Source of the DNA: Paragemmobacter kunshanensis
GTDB taxonomy: Bacteria; Pseudomonadota; Alphaproteobacteria; Rhodobacterales; Rhodobacteraceae
Direction of reading: 5' to 3'
Length of the DNA: 64,000 nt
Assembly (NCBI RefSeq): GCF_011059185.1
Contig: NZ_JAALFE010000001.1
Location: 372,001-436,000, forward strand
The first letter of the stretch is position 1; each line of letters starts with the position of its first letter. Positions 1 to 9,913 of the stretch are shown piece by piece. The position numbers and the translations under genes were made by a program. Under the pieces are notes generated by a model. That model was not told the DNA's origin. It worked only from the letters and a program-made list of their open reading frames with translations, and did no database searches.

Positions 1-1
1 C

Positions 2-991
2 GGTGTATCCATCCGCGCGGTGACGCAGCGCTATGGCAGCGCACTGGCGCTGGATGCCGTCGATCTGGAGATCGCGGCAGGGGAATTCGTCGTGCTGCTC
101 GGCCCGTCAGGATGCGGCAAGACCACGCTTCTGAACATCATCGGCGGGTTTGCCGAACCCACGTCCGGCAGCGTCCTGATCGGCGGGCGGGACATGGGGG
201 GCGTCGCCCCGAAGGATCGGCCGACGACGACGGTGTTTCAGGATTACGCGCTGTTTCCGCATATGACGCTGGCCGAGAATGTGGGGTTCGGGCTGCGGAT
301 GCGGGGGGTGGCGCGCGCGGCGCGGGATGCCAAGGCCGAGGAGATGCTGGCGCTGGTGGGGCTTGCGGGGCGCGGTGCGCGGCGGCCGCATGAGCTGAGC
401 GGCGGGCAGCGGCAGCGGGTGGCGCTGGCGCGGGCCCTGGCGGTGGAGCCGGATGTGCTGCTGCTGGACGAGCCCTTGGGGGCGCTGGACCTGAAGCTGC
501 GGCGGGCGATGCAGGATGAGTTGAAGGCGATCCAGCGGCGGGTGGGGACGACCTTTGTCCATGTGACGCATGATCAGGAAGAGGCGATGGCGATTGCCGA
601 CCGGATCGTGGTGATGAATGGTGGCAGGATCGCGGATCAGGGTCCGCCAAGGGAGGTGTATCTGCGCCCGAAAAGCCTGTTTTCGGCGGGGTTCATGGGC
701 GAGGTGAACAAGGTTCCCGTGAAGGGCGGCGCGGCGGAATTTGGCCCGGTGGCGGTGCCGGACGGGGTGCTGTGCATCCGGCCGGAGGCGATTTCGGAGG
801 GGGGCCCGCTGCGGCTGGGCCCCTGCCGGGTGGTGGAGACGGTGTTCTTTGGCACGCATCTGCGGGCGCATGTGGCGCCGGTGGCTGCACCCGGGTTGCG
901 GCTGGTGGTGCATCTGCCGCAGAGGGCAGAAGTGGCTGTGGGGGCGGTGATGGATCTGGGGGCCACGGATTTCGTGGTGCTGGAGGCATGA
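2..991 (+). CDS. ABC transporter ATP-binding protein, polyamine (PotA)-type; 5' end cut off by the window
   Basis: This is the nucleotide-binding subunit of an ABC importer and would power uptake across the inner membrane. The reading frame is already open at base 2, so the true start lies outside the window. Counting from the GTG at base 20, Walker A (GPSGCGKTT) lies near residues 28-36. It is followed by a Q-loop (FQDYALFPHM), the signature LSGGQRQR, Walker B VLLLDEP and the H-loop VTHDQEEAM. The C-terminal third looks like a TOBE domain, as in PotA/CysA-type importers of polyamines, spermidine or sulfate. The stop codon overlaps the start of the next gene, and the operon goes on to an agmatinase-family enzyme, which favours a polyamine or guanidino substrate. 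That substrate is an inference; the binding protein and permeases are outside the window. Confidence 0.88.
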   Translation, partial: GVSIRAVTQRYGSALALDAVDLEIAAGEFVVLLGPSGCGKTTLLNIIGGFAEPTSGSVLIGGRDMGGVAPKDRPTTTVFQDYALFPHMTLAENVGFGLRMRGVARAARDAKAEEMLALVGLAGRGARRPHELSGGQRQRVALARALAVEPDVLLLDEPLGALDLKLRRAMQDELKAIQRRVGTTFVHVTHDQEEAMAIADRIVVMNGGRIADQGPPREVYLRPKSLFSAGFMGEVNKVPVKGGAAEFGPVAVPDGVLCIRPEAISEGGPLRLGPCRVVETVFFGTHLRAHVAPVAAPGLRLVVHLPQRAEVAVGAVMDLGATDFVVLEA

Positions 992-1719
992 TGGAACGGA
1001 TGGGGCCGGGGGATTGGTGGCGCGTGCGGCCGGTGGGCGATGGCGTCACCTGGATCGACGAGCCGCATGTGCGGGAATTCTATCGCTGCAACGTCTGGCA
1101 TGTGCGGGGGCGGGACCGCGACATGCTGGTGGATAGCGGGATGGGTGTGGTCAGCCTGCGGCAATGGGTGCCGGTGGTGACAGAGCGGCCACTTGAGGCG
1201 GTGGCGAGCCATACGCATTTTGACCATGTGGGATGCCATCACGAATTCCCCTGCCGATCCTGCCACGGGGCAGAGGCGCATCTGCTGCGCGCGCCGACGC
1301 GCGAGAACACCTTTGCCGACAAATATGTGACGGATGACATCTTCACCGCGCTGCCGCCTGATCCTTACCAATCGTCCACCTATGCGGTGCAGGCCGCGCC
1401 TGCGACGCGGCTCTTGTGGGATGGGGATGTGGTCGATCTGGGCGACCGGCAGTTCGAGGTGATCCACACGCCCGGCCATTCGCCGGGGGGGATCGCGCTG
1501 TGGGAGGCGGCGACGGGCGTGCTGTTTTCGGGCGACATCGTCTATGATGGCGATTTGATCGAGGGGACGAGCGCGCAGGAGCAGGCACAATACATCGCGT
1601 CCATGGAACGGCTTCTGGCGCTGCCGGTGCGGGTGGTGCATGGCGGGCATTTCCCAAGCTATTCGGGGGAACGGCATCACGCGATCATCCGGGACTGGCT
1701 GAAAGGAAAAGGCCGATGA
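988..1719 (+). CDS. Metallo-beta-lactamase-fold hydrolase
   Basis: This is a soluble hydrolase of the metallo-beta-lactamase superfamily, about 243 residues long. The zinc-binding HxHxDH motif appears as HTHFDH near residue 75. The further ligands also appear: the histidine in TPGHSPGG, the aspartate in SGDIVYDGD and the C-terminal histidine in GGHFPS. Two ATGs lie back to back at 988 and 991. The first overlaps the TGA of the ABC gene; the second is better spaced from the GGAGG at 982-986, so the start is uncertain by one codon. The gene is coupled by overlap to the ABC gene upstream and to the agmatinase downstream, so it probably belongs to the same catabolic operon. Its substrate cannot be told from the sequence. 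Confidence 0.85.
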   Translation: MMERMGPGDWWRVRPVGDGVTWIDEPHVREFYRCNVWHVRGRDRDMLVDSGMGVVSLRQWVPVVTERPLEAVASHTHFDHVGCHHEFPCRSCHGAEAHLLRAPTRENTFADKYVTDDIFTALPPDPYQSSTYAVQAAPATRLLWDGDVVDLGDRQFEVIHTPGHSPGGIALWEAATGVLFSGDIVYDGDLIEGTSAQEQAQYIASMERLLALPVRVVHGGHFPSYSGERHHAIIRDWLKGKGR

Positions 1720-2690
1720 AGGTGTTCAACCAACCGCTGGGCGGGAACGAGATGGCGCGATTCGGTGGGCCTGCCACGATGATGCGCCTGCCTGCGGCGG
1801 CATCGCCCGAGGGGCTGGATGTGGGGTTCATCGGGATACCGATGGATCATGGCACCTCCAACCGCTCTGGCACGCGGCTGGGGCCGCGTCAGATCAGGGA
1901 CGAAAGCCGGATGCTGCGCCCCTATAACATGGCGACGGGGGCGGCGCCGTTCGATCACCTGCAGGTGGCCGATCTGGGCGACGTGGCGATCAACACCTTT
2001 GATCTGAAGAAGACGGTGGACATCATCACCGACCATTACCGCAAGGTTCTGGCCCATGACGTGATCCCGCTGACGCTGGGGGGCGATCATACGCTGACAT
2101 GGCCCATCCTGCGCGCGATGAAGGAGAAGTACGGGCCGGTCGCGCTGATCCATATCGACGCCCATGCCGACATCAACGAACACATGTTCGGCGAGACGGT
2201 GGCGCATGGATGCCCGTTCCGCCGGGCGTGGGAGGATGAATGCCTGATCAACGACCGCGTGTTCCAGATCGGGCTGCGTGGCACGGGCTATGCGGCGGAT
2301 GATTTCGACTGGGCGCGCAGGCAGGGCTGGACGGTGGTGCAGGCCGAGGAATGCTGGGGCAAATCGCTGGTGCGGTTGATGGAGATCGTGCGCGAACGGA
2401 TCGGGGAACTGCCGGTCTATATCAGCTATGACATCGACAGCCTTGACCCCGCCTTCGCGCCGGGAACGGGGACGGTGGAGCCGGGGGGCCTGTCCACCTG
2501 GCAGGCGCTGGAGATCATCCGGGGCTGCGCGGGGCTGAACATCGTGGGGGGCGATCTGGTGGAAGTGTCGCCGCCCTATGATCCTTCGGGCAATACCGCG
2601 CTGATCGGGGCGAACCTTCTGTATGAGATGCTTTGCGTGCTGCCGGGGGTGCCGCAGCATCCGTCGCGGTTTTCAGGGCTGACGTTTTAG
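1716..2690 (+). CDS. speB: Agmatinase / ureohydrolase-family protein
   Basis: This 324-residue enzyme belongs to the arginase/agmatinase ureohydrolase family, which hydrolyses a guanidino group to urea and an amine. All three manganese-binding signatures are present: GGDHTLTWP, DAHAD and SYDIDSLDPAFAPGTGT. The C-terminal GGDLVEVSPPYD is typical of agmatinase, guanidinobutyrase and guanidinopropionase rather than true arginase. The ATG overlaps the stop of the metallo-hydrolase gene by four bases, so the two are translationally coupled. Together with the polyamine-type ABC ATPase, it suggests uptake and breakdown of agmatine or a related guanidino acid to feed polyamine or nitrogen metabolism. 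The exact substrate is not determined, and guanidinobutyrase is a real alternative. Confidence 0.85.
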   Translation: MKVFNQPLGGNEMARFGGPATMMRLPAAASPEGLDVGFIGIPMDHGTSNRSGTRLGPRQIRDESRMLRPYNMATGAAPFDHLQVADLGDVAINTFDLKKTVDIITDHYRKVLAHDVIPLTLGGDHTLTWPILRAMKEKYGPVALIHIDAHADINEHMFGETVAHGCPFRRAWEDECLINDRVFQIGLRGTGYAADDFDWARRQGWTVVQAEECWGKSLVRLMEIVRERIGELPVYISYDIDSLDPAFAPGTGTVEPGGLSTWQALEIIRGCAGLNIVGGDLVEVSPPYDPSGNTALIGANLLYEMLCVLPGVPQHPSRFSGLTF

Positions 2691-2721
2691 GGGGGTGCGC
2701 GCAGAGCGCATAGCTTAGGCG

Positions 2722-2752
2722 AAAGGCCCGGGGTGCGAACCCCGGGCCTTTT
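2722..2752. terminator. Bidirectional rho-independent terminator between speB and the RND pump gene
   Basis: A stem of 12 bp, with AAAGGCCCGGGG at 2722-2733 pairing with CCCCGGGCCTTT, closes a short loop. It has a T run on the right side and an A run on the left. It lies between two convergent genes, so it can stop transcription from both. Confidence 0.85.
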
Positions 2753-2753
2753 C

Positions 2754-5700
2754 CTATTCCGCGACGTGCAGCGTGGGTGCGCCGCGCGTCGGCGGCCTGC
2801 CATCGAGACGGGCTTCGAGCGCGTCGATCCGTTGGGCCAAGACATGGGCGGGCGGATCTTCGGGTTCGGCTTCCTTGGGGCCGATGAACCGGCTGAACAG
2901 GCGCGTGATCAGGCGCGACAGATCATCCATGATCAGGAAGAAGGCCGGCACGATCACCAGCGACAGCACCGTTGATACGATGATGCCGCCGATCACCGCG
3001 GTGGCCATGGGCGCGCGGAAGGAGCCGCCTTCGCCCACGCCCAGCGCCGAGGGCAGCATGCCCGCCGACATGGCGATGGACGTCATCACGATGGGCCTTG
3101 CCCGCTTGTGCCCGGCCTCGATCACGGCGGCATAGCGCGTCATGCCCTGATTGCGCATCTCGATCGCGAAGTCGATCAGGAGGATGGCGTTCTTCGTGAC
3201 GATGCCCATCAGCATCAGGATGCCGATCAGCACGGGCATGGACAGGGCGGAGTTGGTGAGGATCAGCGCCGCCGCCACCCCGCCGATGGCAAGGGGAAGC
3301 GAGAGGAGGATGGTGAAGGGCTGGATCACCGATTTGAAGAGCAGGATCAGCACCGTCAGCACCAGCATCAGGCCCATGATCATGGCATTGCCGAAGGCGG
3401 CCATGAGTTCCTGCTGCACCTCGGCATCGCCGGCCTCTTGCACGCGGACGCCGGGGGGCAGTTCGACGCTGGCGATCAACTCGTTGAAGCGCGCGGTCGC
3501 GGTGCCCAGCGCCACGCCGACGGGAAGGTTCGCGCCGATTGTGGCGCGGCGTTCGCGGTTGAGGCGATCCACCATCGAAGGCCCTTCGGCGATGGCGATG
3601 TCGGCCACGGCCGAAAGCGGCACGGCGGCGCCCGTGGCGGTTGTCAGCTTGAGCGCGCCGATGCGGCCCAGATCCTCGCGGCTGGCATTGTTCAGGCGGA
3701 CGCGGACCGGGATCAGGCGATTGTCGATGGACAGTTTCGCCAAAGCCGCGTCGACATCGCCGATGGTGGCCACGCGGACCACTTCGGCGATCTGGGCGGT
3801 GGTGATGCCCAGGCGCGCGGCTTCGTTCGCGCGGGGGGTGATCTGGATTTCGGGCCGGGGAAGCGCCCCTTCCGAGGCGACATTGGCCAGCAGCGGATCG
3901 CCGGAGAGCGCCTCTTCGAGGCGGGCGACGGCGGTGTTCAGATCGGCTTCGTTGTCGGCAAGGATCGAGAAGGACAGATCGCGTTCGCCCCTGTCGTTCA
4001 GCTTGAAGGCCCGCACATCGGGAACGAGGGCCAGCTTTTCGAAGATCTGCGCCTCGATCACGTTCTGCGGCACGGTGCGGCCGGTGTTTTCCACATCGGG
4101 CACGATGGCCCCGAGGAGCGGCACGCCATTCACGATCTGCGAGAGTTTCAGAAGCAGCGAGTGATCCAGACGGGTGAGCAGCACCGTCACCGAGGCGCGG
4201 CGGATGTCGCGGTCGCCGGTCGGCGAGGAGCCGACGAGGACGAAGACATTGTCGACCCATTCCACCTGCTGGATGGCCTTGACCATGGCCTGGGTGGTGC
4301 GGTCGGTTTCTTCCAGCGTGGTGCCGGGGGGCAGTTCGACCGAGATCGGGATACGGCTGACATCTTCGGGCGGGATGAAGCTGCCCGGAACCTTGAGCAT
4401 GAAGTGGACAGAGACGGCCAGAACGGCAATCGCGCCCAGCATCGTGAGGTAGCGGGCCGGGATCCGGAGGAAGCTACCGGAGGTGGTGGCACTGACAAGG
4501 CGGAGATAGCCCTTCATGATGGGGCCGTCTTCGTGGTGGTCTTCCTCGGCGTCCTTGGCGCGCATGAGGTAGGCGGCCATCATCGGCGTGATCAGGCGCG
4601 CGACGATCAGCGAAAAGATCACGGCGATGGCGACAGTCAGGCCGAATTGCCGGAAATACTGGCCCGGGATGCCCGGCATGAAGGAAACGGGCACGAAGAC
4701 GGCCACGATGGTGGCCGATGTCGCGATGACGGCGAGGCCGATCTCATCGGCGGCGTCGATGGCGGCGCGGTAGGGTGACTTGCCCATGCGGATGTGGCGG
4801 GCGATATTCTCCACCTCGACGATGGCGTCATCGACGAGGATGCCGGTGGCCAGGGTGATGGCGAGGAAGCTGACGAGGTTCAGCGAGAAGCCCAGCAGAT
4901 CCATCACGTAGAAGGTAGGAATGGCCGAAAGCGGCAGCGCCATGGCCGAGATCAGCGTCGCGCGCCAGTTCTTGAGGAAGGCCAGAACCACCAGAACCGC
5001 GAGAAGCGCCCCTTCGATCAGCGTGTGCAGGGCGGATTCGTAGTTGCCGTAGGTGTAGAAGACGGTTTCATCGACAAGCTTGATCTGCACCTCGGGATGA
5101 TCGACGCGCAGGTCATCCAGCTGGGCATTCACCGTTTCGGCGACGGACACTTCGGATGCGCCCTTCGCGCGGAAGACCGCGAAGGTGACCACCTGTTCGC
5201 CGTTCAGACGCGAGAGCGAGCGGAGTTCTTCATAGGTGTCGCTCACCTGGCCCAGTTCCGACAGGCGGACATGGCGGCCGGAGGGCAGCGCGATGGTGGT
5301 GTTGGAGAGGTTTTCCACCGTCCGTGCATCGCCCAGCGTGCGGATGGCCTGTTCCCCTGCCCCGAGTTCGGACCGGCCCGAGCCGAGATTGGCATTGGTG
5401 GCGCGCAACTGGCCATTCACCGCGCTGGCCGTGATACCGTAGCTGTCAAGCTTGACGGGATCGAGTTCGATGCGGATCTCGCGATCCGCCCCGCCGTAAC
5501 GATCCACCCGGCCGATACCGGCGCGGCCCTGCAGGCTGCGGATCACGGTATCGTCGACGAACCAGGACAGTTCCTCGATCGTCATGTCGGGGGCGCTGAC
5601 GGCAAAGGTCATGATGGCCTGGCCCTCGACGTCGATCCGGCTGACGACAGGGGCCTCGATCGAGCCGGGCAGATCGCCGCGGATCTGGTCGATGGCATCC

Positions 5701-6026
5701 TTGGTATCCTGAACCGCCTTGTCGGTGGGCACCTCCATCCGGAATTCGACGACCGTGGTGGAAACCCCGTCGGTCACCGTGGAGATGACGTTCTTGACGC
5801 CGGTAATCCCGGCGACGGCATCTTCGATTTCCTTGGTGATCTGCGTTTCCATCTCGGCCGGGGCGGCACCGGACTGGTTCACCGTGACGGCGACAAGCGG
5901 GACGTCGATATTCGGAAAGCGGGTGATGGGCAGGGTGTTGAAGCTTTGCCAGCCCAGGACCAGCAGAAGGACAAAGGCCAGAAGCGGCGCGACCGGGTTT
6001 CGGATGGACCAGGCGGAAAAGTTCAT
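2754..6026 (-). CDS. RND-family efflux pump, inner-membrane permease (HAE1/AcrB type)
   Basis: This 1090-residue proton-driven multidrug exporter would sit in the inner membrane as the pump of a tripartite system. The N-terminus (MNFSAWSIRNPVAPLLAF) is the usual first membrane helix, followed by a large periplasmic porter domain, helices 2-6, a second porter domain and helices 8-12. The TM4 proton-relay pair is present as D399-D400 in GILVDDAIVEVEN. This pair and the porter sequence fit the hydrophobe/amphiphile branch rather than the metal branch. A charged 50-60-residue C-terminal tail extends past the last helix. The gene lies 14 bp downstream of the adaptor gene, in an operon led by a TetR regulator. 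No outer-membrane factor is encoded next to it, so a shared TolC-like channel is likely. Drug range is unknown. Confidence 0.95.
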   Translation of the reverse strand: MNFSAWSIRNPVAPLLAFVLLLVLGWQSFNTLPITRFPNIDVPLVAVTVNQSGAAPAEMETQITKEIEDAVAGITGVKNVISTVTDGVSTTVVEFRMEVPTDKAVQDTKDAIDQIRGDLPGSIEAPVVSRIDVEGQAIMTFAVSAPDMTIEELSWFVDDTVIRSLQGRAGIGRVDRYGGADREIRIELDPVKLDSYGITASAVNGQLRATNANLGSGRSELGAGEQAIRTLGDARTVENLSNTTIALPSGRHVRLSELGQVSDTYEELRSLSRLNGEQVVTFAVFRAKGASEVSVAETVNAQLDDLRVDHPEVQIKLVDETVFYTYGNYESALHTLIEGALLAVLVVLAFLKNWRATLISAMALPLSAIPTFYVMDLLGFSLNLVSFLAITLATGILVDDAIVEVENIARHIRMGKSPYRAAIDAADEIGLAVIATSATIVAVFVPVSFMPGIPGQYFRQFGLTVAIAVIFSLIVARLITPMMAAYLMRAKDAEEDHHEDGPIMKGYLRLVSATTSGSFLRIPARYLTMLGAIAVLAVSVHFMLKVPGSFIPPEDVSRIPISVELPPGTTLEETDRTTQAMVKAIQQVEWVDNVFVLVGSSPTGDRDIRRASVTVLLTRLDHSLLLKLSQIVNGVPLLGAIVPDVENTGRTVPQNVIEAQIFEKLALVPDVRAFKLNDRGERDLSFSILADNEADLNTAVARLEEALSGDPLLANVASEGALPRPEIQITPRANEAARLGITTAQIAEVVRVATIGDVDAALAKLSIDNRLIPVRVRLNNASREDLGRIGALKLTTATGAAVPLSAVADIAIAEGPSMVDRLNRERRATIGANLPVGVALGTATARFNELIASVELPPGVRVQEAGDAEVQQELMAAFGNAMIMGLMLVLTVLILLFKSVIQPFTILLSLPLAIGGVAAALILTNSALSMPVLIGILMLMGIVTKNAILLIDFAIEMRNQGMTRYAAVIEAGHKRARPIVMTSIAMSAGMLPSALGVGEGGSFRAPMATAVIGGIIVSTVLSLVIVPAFFLIMDDLSRLITRLFSRFIGPKEAEPEDPPAHVLAQRIDALEARLDGRPPTRGAPTLHVAE

Positions 6027-6040
6027 GGCGGATCCCCTGA

Positions 6041-7204
6041 TCAGTTGGTGGCGGCGACGACGGGATTGATGCGGTCGCCATCGCGGACGAAGGCACCGGC
6101 CTTTGTCACCACCATGTCGCCCTCTGCCAGGCCCTCGGCGATTTCCACCCAGCCGCCATCGCGGATGCCTGTCTTGACCTGGATTCGCCGGACCTCTCCG
6201 CCCGTCACCTTCATCACCGTCGCGCCTTCGGGGGAGGATCCGACGGCGGTGACGGGAACGGCGATGGTTTCGCGCTGGGCCACCAAAATTTCGGCATCCA
6301 TGAACATCCCGGCGCGGACGCCTTCGGGATTGTCGATGGTGATGCGCGCGCGGCCAAGGCGCGTGGTCGTGTCGATAGTGGGTTCGACAAGGCGCACAGA
6401 TCCGGCAAGCCGGTCGGGCGCGCCGACGGCGACCATGCTGACGGTCTGGCCGGAGGCGAGGCGCATCAGATCAATCTCGGCCACATCGGCAGAGAGTTCC
6501 AGCGCGGCGTCGCGGATCATGGTGAACATCGGCTGACCGGCCGCCGAGGCGATGGAGCCGACAACCGCGTTGCGGTGGGTGATTTCGCCCGCGACCGGGG
6601 CCTTCACCTCGGTCCGGGACAGTTGCAGATCGACATTGGCGAGCTGCGCCTCGACCAGGGCAAGCTGGGCGCGGGCCGCTTCGAGCGACTGGGTCGCGAC
6701 GGTGACACGGGCCGTTGCGGCGATGGCATTGGCGCTGGCCTGATCGGCCGCGGCCTGAGAGGCGGTTCCCTGGGCCTTGAGCGCGGCGGTGCGTTCATTG
6801 ACGCGCTGCGCCTCGTCCGCGGCGGCGTTCGCCTCGAGCAGCTGCGCCTCGGCCTGGGCGATGGTGGCCCGGGCGGAGGCGAGGGAGGCGAGATACTGGC
6901 TTTTCTGAAGTTCCAGCGTCGTCTTGGACAGGGTGGCGAGGGTCTGGCCCGCCGTGACCCGGTCGCCCACATCGGCGAGAAGGGTTTCGATGGGCTGACC
7001 TTCGATCAGGGGGGCGACCTGCACCTCTTCCACGGGGTTCACGAGGCCCGAGACGATGACCCTGTCCTGCAGCATCCGTGATTCCACGGTCGATACGGTG
7101 ATGGCGGGAAGGATGGGTGACGTGGCCTCTGCGGCCGTGTCATCGGCGGCGTGAACCGGGGCGGCGAGGGCAATCAGAACAGGGACAAGGAACGCAAGAC
7201 GCAT
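6041..7204 (-). CDS. RND efflux periplasmic adaptor (membrane fusion protein)
   Basis: This 387-residue HlyD/AcrA-family adaptor links the inner-membrane pump to an outer-membrane channel. A Sec signal peptide (MRLAFLVPVLIALAAPVHA) is evident, with cleavage after AHA-like residues near position 20; there is no lipobox. The usual order follows: a biotinyl-lipoyl half (GDRVTAGQTLATLSK), a long alpha-helical hairpin rich in Ala/Gln between about residues 95 and 185, the second lipoyl half (KAPVAGEITHRNAVVG), then beta-barrel and membrane-proximal domains. It starts one base before the TetR gene ends and precedes the pump by 14 bp, so the three genes form one leftward operon. Confidence 0.93.
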   Translation of the reverse strand: MRLAFLVPVLIALAAPVHAADDTAAEATSPILPAITVSTVESRMLQDRVIVSGLVNPVEEVQVAPLIEGQPIETLLADVGDRVTAGQTLATLSKTTLELQKSQYLASLASARATIAQAEAQLLEANAAADEAQRVNERTAALKAQGTASQAAADQASANAIAATARVTVATQSLEAARAQLALVEAQLANVDLQLSRTEVKAPVAGEITHRNAVVGSIASAAGQPMFTMIRDAALELSADVAEIDLMRLASGQTVSMVAVGAPDRLAGSVRLVEPTIDTTTRLGRARITIDNPEGVRAGMFMDAEILVAQRETIAVPVTAVGSSPEGATVMKVTGGEVRRIQVKTGIRDGGWVEIAEGLAEGDMVVTKAGAFVRDGDRINPVVAATN

Positions 7205-7828
7205 TTACTGACCTTTCGGGCCGTCGACTTCGATTTCATCGAGGACGTGGTTGAGTGTACGGCTGATGAGCGCCACCAGATCAGGGCCGGTGTGATGCGC
7301 CTGGGCGCGATGAATGGAACTGGCCTTGATCATCATCACGAGAAGGCTGGCATGGGGGCCATAGCGCAGACGCGCCTCTTCGGCCGAAATACCCCGGACG
7401 CGCGCGAAGACGATGGTCAGATAGCGCGTGATCTCGGTTTCCATCTGAAGCGTGATCTCGGCGACTTCGGGCTTGCGCAGGGAGGCGGCCATCATCTCGG
7501 CCCAGATGCGGCCTTCGGTGGCGCAGCATTCCCCCTCGATCCGATGCTGAAGCGCGCGGCGCAGGGTGATCATCGGATCAGGGCTTTCGATGATCTGGCT
7601 GAATTCCTGTTCGACTTCGGTCAGGTCGCGGGTCACGAGGGCGGCGACGATGGCGGCCTTGGAGGGGAAGTAACGGTAGAAGTTCCCCACGCTCATGCCG
7701 CAGGCGCGGGCGAGATCCTGCATCGAGGCCCCGTCGAACCCCTTTTCGGCAAAAGCCTGACGCACGCCGTCGAGAATCTCGACGGTGCGGTGTTCAGTCT
7801 GGGGGGGGATGCGATCGGTCTGGGTCAA
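7205..7828 (-). CDS. TetR/AcrR-family transcriptional regulator of the RND operon
   Basis: This 207-residue repressor has an N-terminal TetR helix-turn-helix (ILDGVRQAFAEKGFDGAS, then MSVGNFYRYFPSKAAIVAAL) and a helical ligand-binding domain. I chose the TTG at 7828 because the open frame upstream contains no ATG for about 350 bases and the HTH would begin about 17 residues in, as is usual. Alternative starts are a GTG near 7873 and a TTG near 7900. A perfect 16-bp palindrome lies about 28 bp upstream, a likely operator. The gene is first in the operon with the adaptor and pump, so ligand-relieved autorepression is the expected mode of control. Confidence 0.85.
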   Translation of the reverse strand: MTQTDRIPPQTEHRTVEILDGVRQAFAEKGFDGASMQDLARACGMSVGNFYRYFPSKAAIVAALVTRDLTEVEQEFSQIIESPDPMITLRRALQHRIEGECCATEGRIWAEMMAASLRKPEVAEITLQMETEITRYLTIVFARVRGISAEEARLRYGPHASLLVMMIKASSIHRAQAHHTGPDLVALISRTLNHVLDEIEVDGPKGQ

Positions 7829-7855
7829 GTGTCCGGCTTCTTGTCTGGCAGCTGC

Positions 7856-7871
7856 GAATGAACGTTCATTC
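7856..7871. promoter_or_regulatory. Palindromic operator candidate for the TetR repressor
   Basis: The sequence GAATGAACGTTCATTC is a perfect 16-bp palindrome just upstream of the tetR coding start. TetR-family efflux repressors usually bind such palindromes over their own promoter. Binding by this protein is inferred from position. Confidence 0.6.
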
Positions 7872-8525
7872 ACACATACGTCGACGCTGGCATCCGTCAA
7901 GGAATTTCTCTTGGAGACAGGGCCCGAAAGGCCATTTTCGGCGGCAGATCCGGAATTTTGATCACAGGATGGGCAGGGTGCGGGGGCGGCGTTTCGGCCC
8001 TGGAGGTTAAATCTATCTGCGGTTGTTTTATGGCGTTGCGAACTATCGCGCCGCGCCAGATCGGGGCCTGCAACCCCGTGATACCGGACGATTTTCCCGG
8101 CTCTGCTCCGGCGATCACCCCCGGTCTGGCGTGAGGTGGGGATAGGGAAAATGTCCAGTTTGCGGCCAAAATGTTGCCGCTTTGCCACAAGTTTGGCAAA
8201 AGCGCGGCAAGATTATGTGAAATTTTGGTCAGAAGGCCCCGCCAGACCGGGATTCGGCCGCCTTGGGACCCGCTGAGTCCGAAAACCGGGGATCGCGCAA
8301 GCGATTCGTTTCAAGATTCAGGAACACTGTTCGGATTTTCTCAACAGTTGGCAACTTCAGGTTGTGAATTTTTCCACGAGAATACCGCCGGGCGTGAAAT
8401 GTGGCGCAATTCAGGGGGGAAAGTGACGTCAAAAAGGCGAAAATTTGACCGAATGGCGGCTCTGGCGTTAACGAAAGTTAATTACAGGCATCCGTTTGGA
8501 TGTTTGGCGATTCAGGAGTTCAGTC
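7872..8525. other. Long intergenic region between divergent tetR and the glycine-rich protein gene
   Basis: About 650 bases hold no convincing gene. Any tetR promoter lies at its left end. An imperfect inverted repeat sits at 8174-8210, where TTGCCGC plus TTTGCC pairs with GGCAAA plus GCGGCAA around a short loop. The stretch 8430-8500 is A+T-richer than its surroundings (for example GTTAACGAAAGTTAATTA at 8467-8484) and is the likely promoter or leader of the repeat-protein gene. A good ribosome-binding site, AGGAG, occurs at 8514-8518. Confidence 0.5.
8174..8210. repeat. Imperfect inverted repeat upstream of the glycine-rich protein gene
   Basis: Left arm TTGCCGC-TTTGCC (8174-8186) and right arm GGCAAA-AGC-GCGGCAA (8195-8210) pair over 13 positions with a three-base bulge and an 8-base loop. 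No T run follows, so it looks more like an operator or leader hairpin than a terminator. Function unknown. Confidence 0.4.
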
Positions 8526-9848
<1,323 letters not shown>

Positions 9849-9871
9849 GCCCTCGCTTCGGAAGAATGGCA

Positions 9872-9904
9872 AAGGCCCGCACATCGTGCGGGCCTTCTGC
9901 TTTT
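9872..9904. terminator. Rho-independent terminator after the glycine-rich protein gene
   Basis: A perfect 10-bp stem, AAGGCCCGCA (9872-9881) with TGCGGGCCTT (9887-9896), encloses a 5-base loop and is followed by a pyrimidine-rich CTGCTTTTCC tail. It lies between convergent genes and could serve both. Confidence 0.8.
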
Positions 9905-9913
9905 CCGACGGGA

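Noticed and set aside
3108-4778. Long plus-strand ORF opposite the RND pump gene.
   Set aside because: It is antisense to a clear RND protein with all family motifs. Its composition (Gly/His/Asp-rich) is the typical mirror of a high-G+C gene.
8468-8481. TTAA-N6-TTAA upstream of the repeat-protein gene as a second CtrA site.
   Set aside because: The spacing is six rather than seven bases, so it does not meet the CtrA consensus.
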